Shown: positions 27,368-37,537, counted from the first letter of the stretch. The stretch is DNA of 64,000 nt from Psychrobacter sp. 4Bb (GCF_002836735.1 NZ_PJAS01000059.1:62001-126000); one strand, 5' to 3'. A program made the numbers and translations. The notes: generated by a model from the sequence alone, not told the origin.

Positions 27368-28168
27368 ATGGCGACCCAATTAGAACAAGATTTGACAGGC
27401 AAAGTAGCATTGGTCACTGGCTCTGCAAGTGGTATCGGACGTGACATCGCTGAGACTTATGCAAAAGCAGGAGCAGCGGTTGGTATTGCTGATATCAACC
27501 TTGAAGCGGCACAAAAAACCGTCGATGCTATTGAATCTGCTGGTGGACGTGCTCTGGCGATTGCCATGGATGTTACCTCAGAAGATGCAGTAAACGATGG
27601 TGTACAACAGCTAGTTGATACTTTTGGCAGTATTGATATATTGGTCTCTAATGCTGGCATTCAGATCATTGATCCAATCGATAAAATGGCGTTTAGCGAT
27701 TGGAAAAAAATGCTTAATATCCACTTAGATGGCGCTTTTTTGACCACTAAAGCCGCGATTAAGCATATGTATAAAGGCGATAAGGGCGGCACAGTTATTT
27801 ATATGGGCTCTGCGCACTCGCATGAGGCCTCATTATATAAAGCCCCTTACGTGACTGCGAAGCATGGACTACTAGGACTGTGCCGTGTGTTAGCCAAAGA
27901 AGGTGCAGCGCATAAGGTACGTTCGCATGTGATTTGCCCAGGATTTGTCAAAACGCCATTGGTAGAAAAACAAATCCCAGAGCAAGCGGCTGAAAAAAGC
28001 ATCAGTGAAGAGTCGGTTATTAACGATATTATGCTGGTCAATACCGTAGATAAAGAGTTTACGACAGTAGAAGATATTGCCCAATTGGCGCTATTTTTAG
28101 CGGCTTTCCCAACCAATGTATTCACTGGACAATCTATCGTGGCCAGTCATGGTTGGTTTATGAATTAA
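27368..28168 (+). CDS. bdhA: 3-hydroxybutyrate dehydrogenase (short-chain dehydrogenase family)
   Basis: 266 residues, a classic SDR enzyme that oxidises D-3-hydroxybutyrate to acetoacetate with NAD+. The nucleotide motif is TGSASGIG (residues 17-24), DIN follows the second strand (NAD preference), then SNAGIQ, the catalytic Ser in [10 protein letters not shown] and YVTAK with catalytic Tyr and Lys. The segment [18 protein letters not shown] and the late [15 protein letters not shown] are characteristic of bacterial 3-hydroxybutyrate dehydrogenases. AAGGA lies before the ATG. Together with atoE and scoAB it completes a route from hydroxybutyrate to acetoacetyl-CoA. Confidence 0.9.
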   Translation: MATQLEQDLTGKVALVTGSASGIGRDIAETYAKAGAAVGIADINLEAAQKTVDAIESAGGRALAIAMDVTSEDAVNDGVQQLVDTFGSIDILVSNAGIQIIDPIDKMAFSDWKKMLNIHLDGAFLTTKAAIKHMYKGDKGGTVIYMGSAHSHEASLYKAPYVTAKHGLLGLCRVLAKEGAAHKVRSHVICPGFVKTPLVEKQIPEQAAEKSISEESVINDIMLVNTVDKEFTTVEDIAQLALFLAAFPTNVFTGQSIVASHGWFMN

Positions 28169-28188
28169 TATATATACAATTTGCATAT

Positions 28189-28226
28189 ACCACAACGTCA
28201 GACCTACTGGCGTTGTGGTTTTTTTA
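28189..28226 (+). terminator. Terminator of the ketone-body block
   Basis: ACCACAACG pairs with CGTTGTGGT around a loop that itself can extend the stem, followed by seven T. It is about 20 bases behind the dehydrogenase stop. Confidence 0.88.
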
Positions 28227-28364
28227 TGTGTCCAATTCAGCTACACTGTCACGATAGAAGGTTTGGCTAATATACTCATTAACGCTATCGGTTGTGAGAT
28301 ACGCAATGAGACGACTCGAGCGATTTGCCAGATCTACCCACTTGTATAGGCCATAATAGTAGCT

Positions 28365-29588
28365 ATGTTTAACTTTATGAAGAAAAAAACCACAAAAACC
28401 GAAACGCCTCAGCAGCAGGCAGAGCGTGATAGTGCCGTCGACAAAGTCCTACTTGGATATGAAATAGGTGCTGTCAGTATTGCCACAATGGTTACAGGAC
28501 TTGAGCGTGATGGTGAAGCACTTACGTTAGACCTGCGTTTGCCAAAAGATAGCAATCCTGAAGTTATCCAGCAGGAGCTTGGGCAGTTGTTACATCCACA
28601 TGGTATTACTACGATTCATATGAATGTGCGTCTGCCTGCACCAGAAAAGGGTTCAGGTTCAAGCTTACCAAAGCAGATGCCAAAGACAACCAATGCAATG
28701 GAATCTCAGCCTTCATCTGGCGCTAATAACAATGCTAATAGCACTAACGCTGAGCCACCGATTACGAAAGCGGCACCTACGCAAGCATCGTTGGCCGCGC
28801 ATCCTCGTATCCGTCATATTATTGTCGTGGCATCAGGTAAAGGCGGTGTTGGTAAATCGACGACGACGGTCAATATCGCACTAGCACTACAGAAGCTTGG
28901 CAATCGTGTTGGTGTACTGGATGCAGATATCTATGGTCCTAGTATGCCAACGATGCTAGGCGTTGCTGATGTGAAGCCGCAACTAGAAAACGAGCAATTT
29001 GTACCGGTCGATGCGCACGGTATGGCAATGCTCTCTATCGGTAGCTTACTTGATGGAGATAATACGCCGGTTGCATGGCGTGGACCGAAAGCCACAGGTG
29101 CATTGATGCAGCTATATAATCAAACCAATTGGCCGCAGCTGGACTATCTAGTGATTGATATGCCACCAGGTACGGGTGATATACAGCTGACATTAGCGCA
29201 GCGTATTCCAGTCACGGGTGCTGTCATTGTCACGACACCGCAGCATGTTGCATTGCTTGATGCGCAAAAAGGCGTTGAGATGTTTAACAAAACCAACATT
29301 CCTGTGCTTGGGGTGGTTGAAAACATGGCGCTACATACGTGTAGCAACTGTAATCATACCGAAGCGATCTTTGGTACGGGTGGCGGTGAATTTATCGCTG
29401 AGCAATATCAGGTACCACTATTGGGTCAGCTACCACTTGCCAGTGGCATTCGTGCACAAGTTGATAAAGGTGTGCCAAGCGTCTTAGCTGATGATGATTT
29501 TGCACAGTATTACCTAGATATTGCCAAAAACATCGAAACCAATATCAATAAATTTGCAAAGCCTGTCGATGACAAGCGGATTTTCTAG
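28365..29588 (+). CDS. mrp: Iron-sulfur cluster carrier protein, Mrp/ApbC family
   Basis: 407 residues. Mrp/ApbC is a cytosolic P-loop ATPase that binds and hands over [4Fe-4S] clusters. Residues 22-92 resemble the small MIP18/DUF59 domain; residues 93-145 are a Gln/Asn/Ser/Pro-rich linker. Residues 150-400 form the ATPase with the deviant Walker A GKGGVGKST (158-166), DADIYGPSMPTMLG, VIDMPPGTGDIQL and the paired cysteines CSNC. The start is the ATG at 28365, without a strong binding site; a second ATG four codons later is possible. The last gene feature upstream is a terminator, so it has its own promoter. Confidence 0.93.
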   Translation: MFNFMKKKTTKTETPQQQAERDSAVDKVLLGYEIGAVSIATMVTGLERDGEALTLDLRLPKDSNPEVIQQELGQLLHPHGITTIHMNVRLPAPEKGSGSSLPKQMPKTTNAMESQPSSGANNNANSTNAEPPITKAAPTQASLAAHPRIRHIIVVASGKGGVGKSTTTVNIALALQKLGNRVGVLDADIYGPSMPTMLGVADVKPQLENEQFVPVDAHGMAMLSIGSLLDGDNTPVAWRGPKATGALMQLYNQTNWPQLDYLVIDMPPGTGDIQLTLAQRIPVTGAVIVTTPQHVALLDAQKGVEMFNKTNIPVLGVVENMALHTCSNCNHTEAIFGTGGGEFIAEQYQVPLLGQLPLASGIRAQVDKGVPSVLADDDFAQYYLDIAKNIETNINKFAKPVDDKRIF

Positions 29589-29722
29589 TGTCTAATGATT
29601 GAATAGGGGGCTGGTTGCTTAGCTAGTCTAAAACCAATGTAGGATAAAACAGCCATCACGCTATAAATTCAGCCGTCAATTCCGTATAATCGTCGCTATT
29701 AAATATTTGCTAAGGAACAACA

Positions 29723-30298
29723 ATGTCTATTAAGTCTGACCGCTGGATTCGTAAAATGGCCGAAGAGCACGGCATGATTGAACCGTACGAGCCAGGTCAA
29801 GTACGCTTCAATGATGCAGGTGAGCGTTTGGTTAGCTACGGCACCTCAAGCTATGGTTATGATGTGCGCTGTGCTCCTGAGTTTAAAGTTTTTACCAACG
29901 TACATTCAGTGGTCGTTGATCCTAAAAACTTCGATGATAAAAGCTTTATCGATATCGTTGGTGATGAGTGCATTATTCCACCTAATTCGTTTGCTTTAGC
30001 CCGTACTATGGAGTATTTCCGTATTCCGCGTGATGTATTGACTATCTGCCTAGGTAAGTCAACTTACGCGCGCTGCGGTATTATCGTCAACGTAACGCCG
30101 CTTGAGCCTGAGTGGGAAGGTCATGTTACTTTAGAGTTTAGTAATACGACCAACCTGCCAGCCCGTATCTATGCTGGTGAAGGCGTAGCGCAAATGCTGT
30201 TTTTCCAAAGCGATGCCGATGACGTGTGCGAGACCAGCTACAAAGATCGCGGCGGTAAATACCAAGGTCAGCGCGGCGTGACCTTGCCGAGAACCTAG
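29723..30298 (+). CDS. dcd: dCTP deaminase
   Basis: 191 residues, close to the 193 of the E. coli enzyme. It deaminates dCTP to dUTP, feeding thymidylate synthesis. Family marks are [62 protein letters not shown] and the active-site strand [24 protein letters not shown] with the catalytic Glu. The late [16 protein letters not shown] closes the nucleotide site. AAGGA lies before the ATG, and a TATAAT box at 29685-29690 may be the -10 element. Confidence 0.97.
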   Translation: MSIKSDRWIRKMAEEHGMIEPYEPGQVRFNDAGERLVSYGTSSYGYDVRCAPEFKVFTNVHSVVVDPKNFDDKSFIDIVGDECIIPPNSFALARTMEYFRIPRDVLTICLGKSTYARCGIIVNVTPLEPEWEGHVTLEFSNTTNLPARIYAGEGVAQMLFFQSDADDVCETSYKDRGGKYQGQRGVTLPRT

Positions 30299-30362
30299 TC
30301 AGTAAGCGTCCGTTTAAAAGCTTATCAGTTATAGAAAGTTAATAAGCCTTTAAATAGTTAAT

Positions 30363-30402
30363 AAAAAAGCTAGTCATATTAAATATGGCTAGCTTTTTTA
30401 TT
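30363..30402. terminator. Bidirectional terminator between dcd and sspB
   Basis: AAAAAAGCTAGTCATATT and its complement with one G:U pair form a long stem with T-run on either strand, between convergent genes. Confidence 0.88.
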
Positions 30403-30447
30403 GTCTCAAATAGAATTTGTCTAAGGTTCTATTTATTTCAAGAATTT

Positions 30448-30885
30448 TTATCTTAAGACCTTTAAACCCGCTTTATTATCACGCTTTGGTTTAGGTGCTT
30501 TAGCAGGACTGTTGCTAGACATTGGTGCTGAGTCGTCTTCTGGCTGATAGTTGTCATACTCTTTTGGATCAAAGAACATCCCTTGCGAGTTCTCTTTAGC
30601 ATAAATCCCCATCACCGCAGTAAGTGGTACCCAGATTTCTTGTGATACACCACCGAAGCGCGCACTAAAATGAATATAGTCATTTTCCATACTCATGTTA
30701 CCAGTAGCACGGCTGGCGATATTCAATACAATACGACCGTCTTGCACATGTTCGGTTGGTATTTGCACATTGTCAGCGGTAGCATCAACCATCAAGTATG
30801 GTGTCAGAGCGTTGTCTTCTATCCATTGATATAGTGCACGTACCATATAAGGGCGGGTAGGTGTAATAGAGGTGGTTTCGCTCAT
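30448..30885 (-). CDS. sspB: ClpXP protease specificity-enhancing factor SspB
   Basis: 145 residues. SspB binds ssrA-tagged peptides and tethers them to ClpX. The folded part (residues 1-110) shows RPYMVRALYQWIEDNALTPYLMVD, VQDGRIVLNI, NDYIHFSARFGG and VPLTAVMGIYAKENSQGMFF, all typical. An acidic flexible linker follows and the basic C-terminal peptide PKRDNKAGLKVLR is the ClpX-binding tail. It lies 132 bases behind sspA on the same strand, the usual order. Functionally this pairs with the prophage insertion in the putative tmRNA gene in this same window, since both act on ssrA tagging. Confidence 0.95.
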   Translation of the reverse strand: MSETTSITPTRPYMVRALYQWIEDNALTPYLMVDATADNVQIPTEHVQDGRIVLNIASRATGNMSMENDYIHFSARFGGVSQEIWVPLTAVMGIYAKENSQGMFFDPKEYDNYQPEDDSAPMSSNSPAKAPKPKRDNKAGLKVLR

Positions 30886-31017
30886 TTAATGATTTCCTAT
30901 ACTAATAATTTTTAATAATGAAAAATATCTCGTTCAGCAACTTATCAAATGACAGATGCTAATTAACATCTATCTTATTTATACTTTATTTTAGGACAGC
31001 TTTCGATACTTGTCTAA

Positions 31018-31632
31018 TCAACGCACACTTTTTTGGAAGCTACTGCGCTCAAACACTCTCGTTTGGTATTCAAATAATGGACGGCTAATGGCACGTGGCA
31101 GCTCAATACCCATCTCGTCTAATCGCCATAATAATGGTGCTAATAACACGTCACACCAACCAAACTCATCAGCCATGAAATAAGGCTTATGAGCGAACAG
31201 CGGTGACAGAGTGATCAACGAGTCACTGAGCTGTTTTTTGGCAACGGCAGCCTGTGCTTTATTAAAGCTATCTGGATGCGTCAACAAGCGCTTGCCTAGT
31301 ACTAACCAATCACGCTGAATGCGCCAAGCCAATTGGCGAAACTGTGCACGCTCTTGCGGTGTCTCAGGGAGCAGTTTATTTGTGTGATAGCGTTCCTCAA
31401 GATACTCAAAAATGACATTAATCTCATAAAGCGCAATCTCACGCTGCTGTAATACAGGCAAGGTGTGATAAGGGTTTAGCTCAGTCAAATCTTCAGGGCG
31501 CTCAGAATGTAAGCGAGACAAATAGTAAGCGAGCTTTTTTTCTTCAAGTAATAGGCGTACCACATGACTGTCGTAGCCGTCATCAGCATACAAAATTAGC
31601 TGACTACTTGGAATGTCATTCGCATCAATCAT
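31018..31632 (-). CDS. sspA: Stringent starvation protein A
   Basis: 204 residues with a glutathione S-transferase fold: thioredoxin-like domain (LILYADDGYDSHVVRLLLEEKKLAYYL, then NPYHTLPVLQQREIALYEINVIFEYLEERY) and helical domain with FMADEFGWCDVLLAPLLWRL. SspA binds RNA polymerase and helps adaptation to starvation and acid. The conserved Pro-rich contact is represented by the N-terminal half. It precedes sspB and follows the petABC operon, an arrangement found in many gammaproteobacteria. Confidence 0.94.
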   Translation of the reverse strand: MIDANDIPSSQLILYADDGYDSHVVRLLLEEKKLAYYLSRLHSERPEDLTELNPYHTLPVLQQREIALYEINVIFEYLEERYHTNKLLPETPQERAQFRQLAWRIQRDWLVLGKRLLTHPDSFNKAQAAVAKKQLSDSLITLSPLFAHKPYFMADEFGWCDVLLAPLLWRLDEMGIELPRAISRPLFEYQTRVFERSSFQKSVR

Positions 31633-31767
31633 GAAAGCCTAATGTTAATAGTGAAGGTTGTCATCGTAAACAAACTCGCAACGTTTATCAAGGTAGTGTA
31701 CGTAAACATTAGCGCTGAGCGACTTATTTTCCGGCTTATCTAGTATTTACACTTTATATCAAGGCAC

Positions 31768-31797
31768 AAAAAAGCACTACCGAAGTAGTGCTTTTTT
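31768..31797 (-). terminator. Terminator of the petABC operon
   Basis: AAAAAAGCACTAC with complement GTAGTGCTTTTTT, 4-nt loop, 30 bases behind the petC stop. It separates the cytochrome genes from sspA. Confidence 0.9.
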
Positions 31798-31826
31798 AAT
31801 TCTAAGAACGGTCTGCTGACTATGAC

Positions 31827-32543
31827 TTATTTGACATCTTTCCAGAATTCTTTATTCAATAAGTAAACTGGGATGAGCAGTACTAATAAGAATAGAATTA
31901 CAAAGAAACCAATTACTTGACGGTCATGACGAGCAGGTTCGCCCATCCACGCCATAAAGTTAACCAAGTCACCAACTTCAGATTCAAACTCTTCTTGGCT
32001 CAACTCTTCTTGCATATTATGCAATACGTGAGGCATCGCTGCATTGGCCAGTACTAAGTTGTTTGCACCCCAAGGACGGCTTGGATCTTCATAGAACGAT
32101 AGTAGATAAGTGTATACCCAGTCATCGCCACGCAGTCTTGTCTCAAGTGATAAATCGGGAGGCGCTGCGCCAAACCAAGACGCTTGGATCTCAGGATCGA
32201 TCTCAGCAGTGATGTGGTCACCGATTTGATCGGTAGTAACCATCAAATACTTTTCAACCAGCTCAGGCGGTATCTCTAAATCTTTAGCAATGCGTGAGTG
32301 ACGAACGTACTTGGCTGAGTGACACCCAGCACAGTAGTTCATAAAGATTTTTGCACCGTTTTGTAGCGAGCCCTTATTGGTAAAATCAATAGGGGCAGTG
32401 CTACAAGCCAAATGCTCGTCAACACCTTCAGCGTTGGTAAACGTACCACATCCGTGACCACCAGCTGCCATTGCCGTACCAGCAGTCAACGTCAATGCCG
32501 CGCCTAAGCCTAGACCAGCTAGGGATTTAATTAGCGTGCTCAT
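31827..32543 (-). CDS. petC: Cytochrome c1 of the bc1 complex
   Basis: 238 residues. A signal peptide (GLGAALTLTAGTAMA) directs it to the periplasm. Heme c is bound at CAGCH in MNYCAGCHSAKYVRHSR; the axial Met is expected in the region ANAAMPHVLH. One C-terminal membrane helix (FFVILFLLVLLIPVYLL) anchors it, followed by the family ending NKEFWKDVK. It passes electrons from the Rieske protein to soluble cytochrome c. Its ATG overlaps the petB stop by one base (TAATG). Confidence 0.96.
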   Translation of the reverse strand: MSTLIKSLAGLGLGAALTLTAGTAMAAGGHGCGTFTNAEGVDEHLACSTAPIDFTNKGSLQNGAKIFMNYCAGCHSAKYVRHSRIAKDLEIPPELVEKYLMVTTDQIGDHITAEIDPEIQASWFGAAPPDLSLETRLRGDDWVYTYLLSFYEDPSRPWGANNLVLANAAMPHVLHNMQEELSQEEFESEVGDLVNFMAWMGEPARHDRQVIGFFVILFLLVLLIPVYLLNKEFWKDVK

Positions 32544-33769
32544 TAGTGACCTCCGGTAACGCGTTCTGGTGGCTGTTTACACTTCTCAATGGCAGTGTAG
32601 AACGGCATCAGTAAGAAGAACAAGAAATATAGAATCGTGAATACACGAGCCATGATAGTTGCCGTTGGGGTAGCAGGTGTCGCACCCAAGTAGCCCAATA
32701 CAACAAAGCTAATAGCAAATACAGTAAGCGCGATTTTAGACAAGATACCTTTGTAACGCATAGAGCGTACAGGCGATCTATCAAGCCATGGAATCAAGAA
32801 CAGTACAGCAATTGCAGCACCCATTGCGATAACACCACCAAGCTTATCAGGAACAGCACGCAAGATAGCGTAGAAAGGCGTGTAGTACCATACTGGAGCA
32901 ATATGCGCTGGTGTTTTCAGTGAGTTCGCTGTCTCAAAGTTCGGTGGCTCAAGGAAGAAACCGCCGCCTTCTGGGAAGAAGAATACCACTGCAAAGAAAC
33001 AGATAAAGAATACTACGATACCAACCATGTCATGCACAGTGTAGTACGGATGGAATTCGATACCGTCTAAAGGCACACCATTTTTGTCTTTTAGCTTTTT
33101 GATGTCGATGCCATCAGGGTTGTTCGAACCCACATGGTGCAACGCCACAATATGCATAAATACTAGGCCCACGAGTACTAATGGAATAGCAACAACGTGT
33201 AGAGCAAAGAAACGGTTTAGAGTAATACCAGAGATGATATAGTCACCACGTACCCATTCAGCAAGGCCATCACCAATAACAGGCAGCGCTGCAGGTAAGT
33301 TCAAGATAACCTGTGCACCCCAGAATGACATGTTGCCCCAAGGTAGTAGGTAACCGAAGAAACCTTCTGCCATAAGTGCTAGGTAGATACCCATACCGAT
33401 GAGCCAGATAAGCTCACGAGGTTTTTGGTATGAACCGTATAGCAAGGCGCGGAACATATGCAGGTATACAACGACGAAAAACGCAGAAGCGCCGGTTGAG
33501 TGCATATAGCGAATGAGCCAGCCACCTTTTACATCACGCATGATGTATTCAACAGACGCAAATGCCCCTTCGGCACTTGGGTTGTACATCATCGTTAGCC
33601 ATATACCAGTCACCAATTGGTTGACCAGTACAATCATTGATAGCACGCCAAAGAAGTACCAGAAGTTAAAGTTCTTTGGTGCGTAGTACTTTGACATATG
33701 GTATTCATAGGTTTCAGTCGCTGGAAAACGCGCGTCCACCCAATGCATTAACTTTTTACCCATACTCAT
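32543..33769 (-). CDS. petB: Cytochrome b of the bc1 complex
   Basis: 408 residues from the ATG at 33769, which has GGAGG nine bases before and follows the petA stop by one base; the longer frame to 33784 is rejected. Eight membrane helices with two b hemes and both quinone sites. Marks are WYFFGVLSMIVLVNQLVTGIWLTM, WLIRYMHSTGASAFFVVVYLHMFRALLYGSY with heme His, GYLLPWGNMSFWGAQVI, RFFALHVVAIPLVLVGLVFMHIVALH and the PEW-loop equivalent APVWYYTPFYAILRA, where PVWY replaces PEWY. The middle gene of petABC. Confidence 0.96.
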   Translation of the reverse strand: MSMGKKLMHWVDARFPATETYEYHMSKYYAPKNFNFWYFFGVLSMIVLVNQLVTGIWLTMMYNPSAEGAFASVEYIMRDVKGGWLIRYMHSTGASAFFVVVYLHMFRALLYGSYQKPRELIWLIGMGIYLALMAEGFFGYLLPWGNMSFWGAQVILNLPAALPVIGDGLAEWVRGDYIISGITLNRFFALHVVAIPLVLVGLVFMHIVALHHVGSNNPDGIDIKKLKDKNGVPLDGIEFHPYYTVHDMVGIVVFFICFFAVVFFFPEGGGFFLEPPNFETANSLKTPAHIAPVWYYTPFYAILRAVPDKLGGVIAMGAAIAVLFLIPWLDRSPVRSMRYKGILSKIALTVFAISFVVLGYLGATPATPTATIMARVFTILYFLFFLLMPFYTAIEKCKQPPERVTGGH

Positions 33770-33770
33770 A

Positions 33771-34355
33771 TTAAGCCTCCCCAACCGTCAAGATGGTACC
33801 ATCCATACCATATTCTGGAACGGGTAAATTAAGTGGTGCAGGAACGCCGCTATATACGCGACCTGCTAAGTCATATTTTGACCCGTGACACGGACAGAAA
33901 AATCCGCCGTACCAATCATTACCACCTAAATCCACCGCGCCCACATCAGGACGGTAGTTTGGTGCACAGCCCAAATGTGTGCAAACGCCTTCGACAACCA
34001 ATACGGTTGGATCTAAAGAGCGAGTAGTATTTTTGCAATATTCAGGTTGTAGAGACGCATCAGACTCAGGATCAGATAATAGAGGTTTGACTGACTCTAG
34101 TCCTGCAACCATGTCTTCGGTGCGCTTAACCACATAAATAGGTTTACCACGGTATTTGACGACGATCATTTGTCCATCTTCGATAGAACCAATATCTTGG
34201 GTCACTGCAGCCCCTGCAGCCTCAGCTTTAGCGCTTGGGTACCAAGAACGGACAAAAGGTGTCGCCACGGCAGCTACCCCAGCTGCACCAATCGCGGCAG
34301 TTGAGGCAATAAGAACTCTACGGCGTTGTACATTAACGCCTTCGGCTTGGCTCAT
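33771..34355 (-). CDS. petA: Rieske iron-sulfur subunit of the bc1 complex
   Basis: 194 residues. An N-terminal RRR with a hydrophobic helix ([22 protein letters not shown]) looks like a Tat-type signal anchor. The [2Fe-2S] cluster is held by [10 protein letters not shown] and CPCHGSKYD, giving the usual two Cys and two His. It takes the first electron from quinol. First gene of the operon; GGAGG precedes the ATG. Confidence 0.96.
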   Translation of the reverse strand: MSQAEGVNVQRRRVLIASTAAIGAAGVAAVATPFVRSWYPSAKAEAAGAAVTQDIGSIEDGQMIVVKYRGKPIYVVKRTEDMVAGLESVKPLLSDPESDASLQPEYCKNTTRSLDPTVLVVEGVCTHLGCAPNYRPDVGAVDLGGNDWYGGFFCPCHGSKYDLAGRVYSGVPAPLNLPVPEYGMDGTILTVGEA

Positions 34356-34876
34356 TAATACTTCCTCCAGGTGAATGAAATGGGATTATCCCACACTGGG
34401 TTTGTGGCTTAGAAAATATACAATATCAAGCCACTTTAGCTGTGCCTAATTTTGCTAATTGTTGCTATTCTAAGCTATTTCGGTGATAAAATAAATTATT
34501 GCGTTAAAAATAAAGCAACCTCAATAGGACATATTAGAAGGTTGAATATGATAATCAAACCAAAACAGTTGGATTATCAACGCTTAACGCTAACTTTGCT
34601 TTAACAAGGATTATGATGTGATGACCTTATAAATAATAAGGATTTTCAGCAATAGCGAATGATACTTGAAATTAAGGTAATGTTCACTAACTTTCACCAT
34701 CTAACTACTTTGTAAGTTGCTGTAAAACAAATATCACCACTCTATATAATAAAGTAGTGATGTTTTCATAATGATTAATAAGGTTTTGTCAGACTATCAG
34801 AAACTTGTTTATCGAAATACGCAATACAAAGTACATGTGCGATATTCCAATAAACTCAGCTAGAGAGTTGCCAATA
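34356..34876. other. Intergenic region between petA and uup, about 520 bases
   Basis: It holds the petA promoter and the end of the uup transcript. A hairpin at 34733-34761 (ATCACCACT facing AGTAGTGAT) could end uup transcription on the minus strand, although the T-run is broken. A very short plus-strand frame at about 34549 (18 codons) has no support. Nothing else seen. Confidence 0.5.
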
Positions 34877-36820
34877 CTAGCCTTCAAGCTCACTCCAACG
34901 TTCAAGCTTGTGCATCATCTCATCTTCGATGGTTAAGAGACGATCACTAGCAGCTGTCGCCGCATCAAAGTCAGTATTGAACCAAGAGCCATCGGCCAGC
35001 TTTTCTTGCAGTTGAGCCTGTTCGGCTTCGAGTGCAGCGATTTCTTTTGGCAAGTTATCCAGTTCGCGTTGATCATTATAATTTAGCTTTTTGGCTGCCT
35101 TATTTGGTTTCGCTGCCGCGCCAGACTTATTTGTCGCTTTATTACTAGCCGCATTGTTGGCAGGTGCTTTGGCAGCACGTGATGCTTCTTCACGGTTCTT
35201 TTGTACGAGGTACTCTTGATAACCACCTACATACTCATTGACCACTCCTTTGCCGTCTTCATCTTCGCCAAACACCCATGTTGAGGTAACGACGTTGTCC
35301 ATGAACGAACGATCATGACTGATCAGCAAAATCGTACCACCAAAGCTGGCGACTGATTCTTCTAACAACTCAAGTGTTGCCATGTCCAAATCGTTGGTCG
35401 GCTCATCGAGTACCAAAATATTGGCAGGTTTCAATAACTGCTTGGCCAGTAGTACTCGGTTACGCTCACCACCAGACAGTGCTTTGACAGGTGTACGTGC
35501 GCGCTCTGGTGCAAATAAGAAATCTTGCAAGTAGCTCATGATATGTGTTTTGCGACCGCCAACTTCTACAAAGTCAGAACCTTCCGAAACGTTTTGCGCA
35601 ACGCTTGCTTCAAGGTCTAACTGATCACGCAGCTGATCGAAGAATGCGATTTTCAGATTAGTACCTAATTCGACACTACCAGACTTGGTGACTTCATCAT
35701 CAGACATATCGAGTAGGGCTTTAATAAGCGTAGTTTTACCCGCACCGTTAGGGCCGACAATACCAATCTTATCGCCACGCATAATAGTAGTCGTAAAATC
35801 ATCTACCAAGACATTGCCATCATACTCAAGATGTAAGTTTTTAACTTTACAGACAAGCTTACCGCTTTTCTCGCCTTGACCCATTGTGATGTTTACATTG
35901 CCCACTTGCTCACGGCGATCGCTACGCTCTTCACGTAAGGCTTTTAGTTCACGGACACGGCCCTCATTACGGGTGCGACGGGCTTTGATACCTTGGCGAA
36001 TCCAAACTTCTTCTTGTGCCAGTTTTTTATCAAAGTTAGCATTGTTCTTTTCTTCAGCCTGTAACTGTAGCTCTTTTAGCTCTTGATAGCGCGCGTAACC
36101 ACCTTCACCTTGTGTTACGTCGTAGCTAGTCAATTGGCCACGGTCAAGCTCAATAATGCGAGTCGATAGCTTATTTACGAATGCTCTATCATGAGTCACG
36201 AACAACAACGTCAGGCCTTGCCAATCCAGCAAAAAGCGCTCTAACCATTCGATACTTTCAACATCCAAATGGTTGGTTGGCTCATCTAGTAGTAGCACAT
36301 CAGGCTTAGTAACTAGCGCACGAGCAAGTAACACGCGGCGTTTACGACCACCAGATAGGGATGATAAGTCGTCTTCTGGATTAAGGCCCATGGTCGTAAT
36401 CAGACGCATGGCATCGCGTTCTAAGTCCCAACCATGTACCGCATCGATATCATGTTGTAGGGTCGCCATGTGCTCACAGGCATCCATATCGCCATTCGCG
36501 CACATATCGACTTGCTTATTATAGTTAATGAGCAAATCAGCCGTGCGACGACTGCCGCCCATAACGATGTCTAATATGCGACCGCTAGTTTCAGGAACAT
36601 CTTGCTCTAGCATCGCTACACGCATGCTACTGTTGGTAATAATCTCGCCACTGTCAGGCTGCAATGAGCCATTGATCAGTTTAAACAAAGTAGATTTACC
36701 TTCGCCGTTGCGGCCAATCAAGCACACACGCTCGCCTGTATTGATAGAAAAATCAATACCATCAAGAACAGGCGCGACGCCAAAGGCTAAGTGAATGTCT
36801 TTTAAATGAATCAGTGCCAT
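34877..36820 (-). CDS. uup: ABC-F family ATPase Uup
   Basis: 647 residues from the ATG at 36820, where the family N-terminus MALIHLKDIHLAFG begins; the 26 codons upstream to 36898 look non-coding. Two ABC domains without membrane parts: first GRNGEGKST, LSGGRKRRV, LLDEPTNHLD; second GPNGAGKTT, LSGGERNRV, LDEPTNDLD. A basic inter-domain linker (QGIKARRTRNEGRVRELKALREER) follows, then an Ala/Lys/Asn-rich stretch and a coiled-coil C-terminal domain (ELDNLPKEIAALEAEQAQLQ) that binds DNA in E. coli Uup. The protein acts on ribosomes and on DNA-linked stress functions. Confidence 0.93.
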   Translation of the reverse strand: MALIHLKDIHLAFGVAPVLDGIDFSINTGERVCLIGRNGEGKSTLFKLINGSLQPDSGEIITNSSMRVAMLEQDVPETSGRILDIVMGGSRRTADLLINYNKQVDMCANGDMDACEHMATLQHDIDAVHGWDLERDAMRLITTMGLNPEDDLSSLSGGRKRRVLLARALVTKPDVLLLDEPTNHLDVESIEWLERFLLDWQGLTLLFVTHDRAFVNKLSTRIIELDRGQLTSYDVTQGEGGYARYQELKELQLQAEEKNNANFDKKLAQEEVWIRQGIKARRTRNEGRVRELKALREERSDRREQVGNVNITMGQGEKSGKLVCKVKNLHLEYDGNVLVDDFTTTIMRGDKIGIVGPNGAGKTTLIKALLDMSDDEVTKSGSVELGTNLKIAFFDQLRDQLDLEASVAQNVSEGSDFVEVGGRKTHIMSYLQDFLFAPERARTPVKALSGGERNRVLLAKQLLKPANILVLDEPTNDLDMATLELLEESVASFGGTILLISHDRSFMDNVVTSTWVFGEDEDGKGVVNEYVGGYQEYLVQKNREEASRAAKAPANNAASNKATNKSGAAAKPNKAAKKLNYNDQRELDNLPKEIAALEAEQAQLQEKLADGSWFNTDFDAATAASDRLLTIEDEMMHKLERWSELEG

Positions 36821-37060
36821 AGAGTATCTTAAGCTTATATAATAGTGAGGTAGGGGTTGTTGCAAAATTGCCTGCAGTATAACATGCCACCGCATCACTG
36901 TAGTGGGAGTAAATAGTTTTATCAGTACTATTTATTGCTTTTACTAATGGATGCTATTTAACGACTATTATTATAGATTTATCTCTAATCTACAGTACTC
37001 CTTGAACACCTTAATAATCCATTCTTTCACTTTAATACTTACTATGATCTAGAGAAAAAT

Positions 37061-37318
37061 ATGAACCAATCTAAAACTACAACCGATACTTCTACAGTGC
37101 AAGATGATCTGCAAGCCCAAGTAATCGATTTGCAAATGAGCCTCGCGCACCTTGAAGTTACCGTCGAACGACTGGATGACGTAATCACGCGACAAGACAA
37201 AGATATTCATACGCTGCAACGTCAACTACAGCTGATTTATAAACAGATTGAGGGTCAAGATACGGAAAGTGGCATTGCACCATTCGATGTAATGGCAGAC
37301 AGACCGCCACATTATTGA
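37061..37318 (+). CDS. slyX: SlyX-like coiled-coil protein
   Basis: 85 residues, mostly one coiled coil (DLQAQVIDLQMSLAHLEVTVERLDDVITRQDKDIHTLQRQLQLIYKQI) with the typical ending APFDVMADRPPHY, which is the SlyX signature (P-PPHY). The function of SlyX is not known. It has an independent promoter region of about 240 bases shared with the divergent uup gene. Confidence 0.9.
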   Translation: MNQSKTTTDTSTVQDDLQAQVIDLQMSLAHLEVTVERLDDVITRQDKDIHTLQRQLQLIYKQIEGQDTESGIAPFDVMADRPPHY

Positions 37319-37433
37319 TAAGTAAGATTTGGAAAGAAAATCTTTTAATAACGGAAAATATATACGTATTTTTATATATAGATACTGTTTAATGACTATG
37401 TGGTCATAACATGGGAATAATGTGTTTTTGTAG

Positions 37434-37462
37434 TTGTTTTAGTGTTAAAAAATCTTTACTAT
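37434..37462 (+). promoter_or_regulatory. Sigma70-type promoter of the first FadL-like gene
   Basis: TTGTTT, a 17-base spacer (TAGTGTTAAAAAATCTT) and TACTAT. The first 12 bases plus the A-run are repeated before the second FadL-like gene with the same spacing, which supports both calls. About 75 bases of leader follow to the ATG. Confidence 0.65.
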
Positions 37463-37537
37463 CTTCCACCTCGGATACTGATTACCTATTAATACTGGGT
37501 AAAACAGTAAAACAATGCGGATGTTTGGAGATATAAA

